Source of the DNA: Brumimicrobium ulvae
GTDB taxonomy: Bacteria > Bacteroidota > Bacteroidia > Flavobacteriales_D > Crocinitomicaceae
Direction of reading: 5' to 3'
NCBI RefSeq assembly: GCF_947504225.1
Contig: NZ_CANNGT010000006.1
Location: forward strand, 62,001-126,000
Length of the DNA: 64,000 bases
Shown in pieces: positions 62,573 through 64,000 of this stretch; the first letter of the stretch is position 1; every line of letters begins with the position of its first letter. Made by a program: the position numbers and the translations under genes. A model generated the notes under the pieces. The model was not told the DNA's origin. It searched no databases and saw nothing but the letters and a program-made list of their open reading frames with translations.

Positions 62573-64000
62573 TTGGAAAATCAATACGACATAATTATCA
62601 TTGGCAGTGGAATGGGAGGATTAGTCTCCTCAATTATTCTAGCAAAAGAAGGACTTAAAGTTTGTGTTTTAGAAAAAAACAATCAATACGGAGGTAACCT
62701 TCAAACTTTCGTACGTGATAAAGTAATTTTCGATACAGGAGTTCATTATATCGGAGGATTAGAAAAAGGTCAAAATCTATATCAATATTTTAAGTACTTA
62801 GGAATAATAGACGGTCTTCGACTGAAGAGAATGGATGAAGACGCCTATGATTATATTACCTTTGATGGAGATCCAAACAAATATCCACATGCCCAAGGAT
62901 ATGACAACTTTGTTGATCAGCTTTGTGTTTTCTTTCCTGAAGAAAGAGCAACCATTCAAAAATATTGTGATAAAATCAGAAGGGTTTGTGATTCCTTTCC
63001 CATGTACAACGTTGAAGAAGGTGCTCCATACGATCAATCGGTTCTTTCTATAAAGGCCAAAGACTACTTGGATGGTTTAACAGACAATGAAGATTTAAAA
63101 CTTGTTTTGGCAGGCTCGAATTCACTGTATGGTGGAAATGGAGAAAAAACACCGCTTTATGTTCATGCTTTATCGGTAAATTCATACATCCAAAGTTCTT
63201 GGAGGTGCATTAATGGCGGGAGTCAAATCTCGAAGTTATTGGTACGACAACTTAGAAAATACGGTGGTGAAATCTTTAAACACCAAGAAGTCAATGAGTT
63301 CATCTATGATGAAAACCAACTTATCGGAGTTAAAACAAAGAAAGATAAAATTTATTTCGGGAAGCAATTCATTTCTAATATAGACCTCAATGCAACGATA
63401 AAGATGGTTGGTGAAGATCGTTTTAGAAAGTCCTTCAGAAAAAGAATTGAAAGATTAGAAGTTACCCCTTCATCATTTAGCATTTACATTGCTTTTAAAC
63501 CCAAGAGCTTCCCATATTTGAATCACAATTTCTACCACTTTAAAAACAAGGCAATGGTTTGGCAAGGAACAAACTATGATCCTGCGAAATGGCCTGAAGG
63601 ATACATGGCCTCAATGGGAGTACATGCCGATGATCAAAAATATGCAGAAAGTATGTCGGTAATGACCTATATGCATTTTAGCGAAGTTGAACAATGGGCA
63701 GATACCAAAAACACTGTGGCACATAAAGATGATAGAGGTCCAGAATATGAAGCCTTTAAACAAAAACACATTGAATTACTGTTAACGGAATTAGAAAAAA
63801 AATTCCCAAATATACGCGAGAGCATCTTGTCGGTGTATGCCTCTACTCCACTTTCATATAGAGACTATATTGGTGGTCAGAAAGGGAATATGTATGGTTT
63901 TGAAAAGGATGCAGAAAATCCAATGAAAACTTTTATTTCTGCGAGGACTAAGATTTCTAACTTGTTTTTAACTGGGCAAAGTGTAAATATGCACGGAATG
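62573..64000 (+). CDS. CrtISO/phytoene desaturase-like oxidoreductase, cut at window end
   Basis: A second NAD(P)/FAD-dependent oxidoreductase of the CrtISO family, 476 residues visible, still open at the window edge. The dinucleotide motif is GSGMGG at 11-16 with VLEKNNQYGG after it. FDTGVHYIGG near 62 and the NLFLTGQSVNMHGM block at the very end (the FAD-end motif) show that only a few dozen residues are missing. The TTG at 62573 is the start that fits: it is 1 base after the MMPL stop and no ATG is closer. It pairs functionally with the similar gene at 48144 in the opposite arm. Confidence 0.85.
   Translation, partial: MENQYDIIIIGSGMGGLVSSIILAKEGLKVCVLEKNNQYGGNLQTFVRDKVIFDTGVHYIGGLEKGQNLYQYFKYLGIIDGLRLKRMDEDAYDYITFDGDPNKYPHAQGYDNFVDQLCVFFPEERATIQKYCDKIRRVCDSFPMYNVEEGAPYDQSVLSIKAKDYLDGLTDNEDLKLVLAGSNSLYGGNGEKTPLYVHALSVNSYIQSSWRCINGGSQISKLLVRQLRKYGGEIFKHQEVNEFIYDENQLIGVKTKKDKIYFGKQFISNIDLNATIKMVGEDRFRKSFRKRIERLEVTPSSFSIYIAFKPKSFPYLNHNFYHFKNKAMVWQGTNYDPAKWPEGYMASMGVHADDQKYAESMSVMTYMHFSEVEQWADTKNTVAHKDDRGPEYEAFKQKHIELLLTELEKKFPNIRESILSVYASTPLSYRDYIGGQKGNMYGFEKDAENPMKTFISARTKISNLFLTGQSVNMHGM

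Overview
The window is AT-rich bacterial chromosome from the phylum Bacteroidota, most likely class Flavobacteriia. The signs are TAnnTTTG promoter boxes, one protein with a type IX secretion sorting tail (33680-35059), a LptF/LptG permease, many signal-peptide proteins of Bacteroidota-only families, a RibBA fusion, and a flexirubin/aryl-polyene pigment cluster whose ammonia-lyase strongly resembles, from memory, the Flavobacterium johnsoniae tyrosine ammonia-lyase. An orange- or yellow-pigmented aerobic heterotroph would fit; genus cannot be read from this sequence. No rRNA, tRNA, CRISPR array, insertion sequence, prophage or integrase was recognised.

Layout. 1-5.4 kb: a membrane protein, a RecD/Pif1-like helicase, a small lipoprotein and a large secreted coiled-coil protein. 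5.5-10.7 kb: a same-strand run of LptF/LptG permease, two overlapping glycosyltransferases and ribBA, closed by a strong terminator. 10.7-17.5 kb (minus): a small membrane protein, the ApbE flavinyltransferase lipoprotein and a 1799-residue secreted protein with about 18 TPR-like units. 17.7-24.1 kb: a ComB-like phosphatase, an unusual phospholipase D/nuclease-fold/HhH lipoprotein, a DUF1456 protein, a lipoprotein hydrolase and a NatA/NatB ABC exporter. 24.2-31 kb: a glycosyltransferase, 3-hydroxybutyryl-CoA dehydrogenase, two secreted proteins with basic tails, and a fused 2-oxoacid dehydrogenase E1 with a perfect FNR-type palindrome upstream. 31-35 kb is looser: small unknown proteins, a gene split by an in-frame TGA, and the T9SS-sorted protein. 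35-48 kb: pepT and pheT, an RluA-type pseudouridine synthase, an overlapping three-gene operon (unknown protein, ABC ATPase, YihY/BrkB), a di-haem peroxidase lipoprotein with a methyltransferase, a DUF4421 protein and a SpoIIE-type phosphatase.

48.1-64 kb holds the flexirubin/aryl-polyene cluster as two divergent arms around a 79-bp intergenic region. Leftward: tyrosine ammonia-lyase, a WG-repeat protein, FabG-like reductase, ketosynthase, acyl carrier protein, LpxL-like acyltransferase and a CrtISO-like oxidoreductase. Rightward: a flavin-dependent halogenase-like monooxygenase, a hotdog dehydratase, a small secreted protein, a GT2-DUF2062 protein, a three-part MMPL/acyltransferase/methyltransferase-like protein, and a second CrtISO-like oxidoreductase cut by the window end. 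The expected logic is that the lyase makes 4-coumarate, ACP plus ketosynthase, reductase and dehydratase extend it to an aryl polyene, tailoring enzymes modify it, and the acyltransferases and MMPL exporter place the lipid in the membrane. The starter-activating ligase, a second ketosynthase or chain-length factor, the thioesterase and dialkylresorcinol (DarA/DarB) genes are not in the window and probably lie beyond 64000.

Most start codons were chosen by signal peptides, promoter boxes and spacing, because Shine-Dalgarno sites are weak in this phylum.
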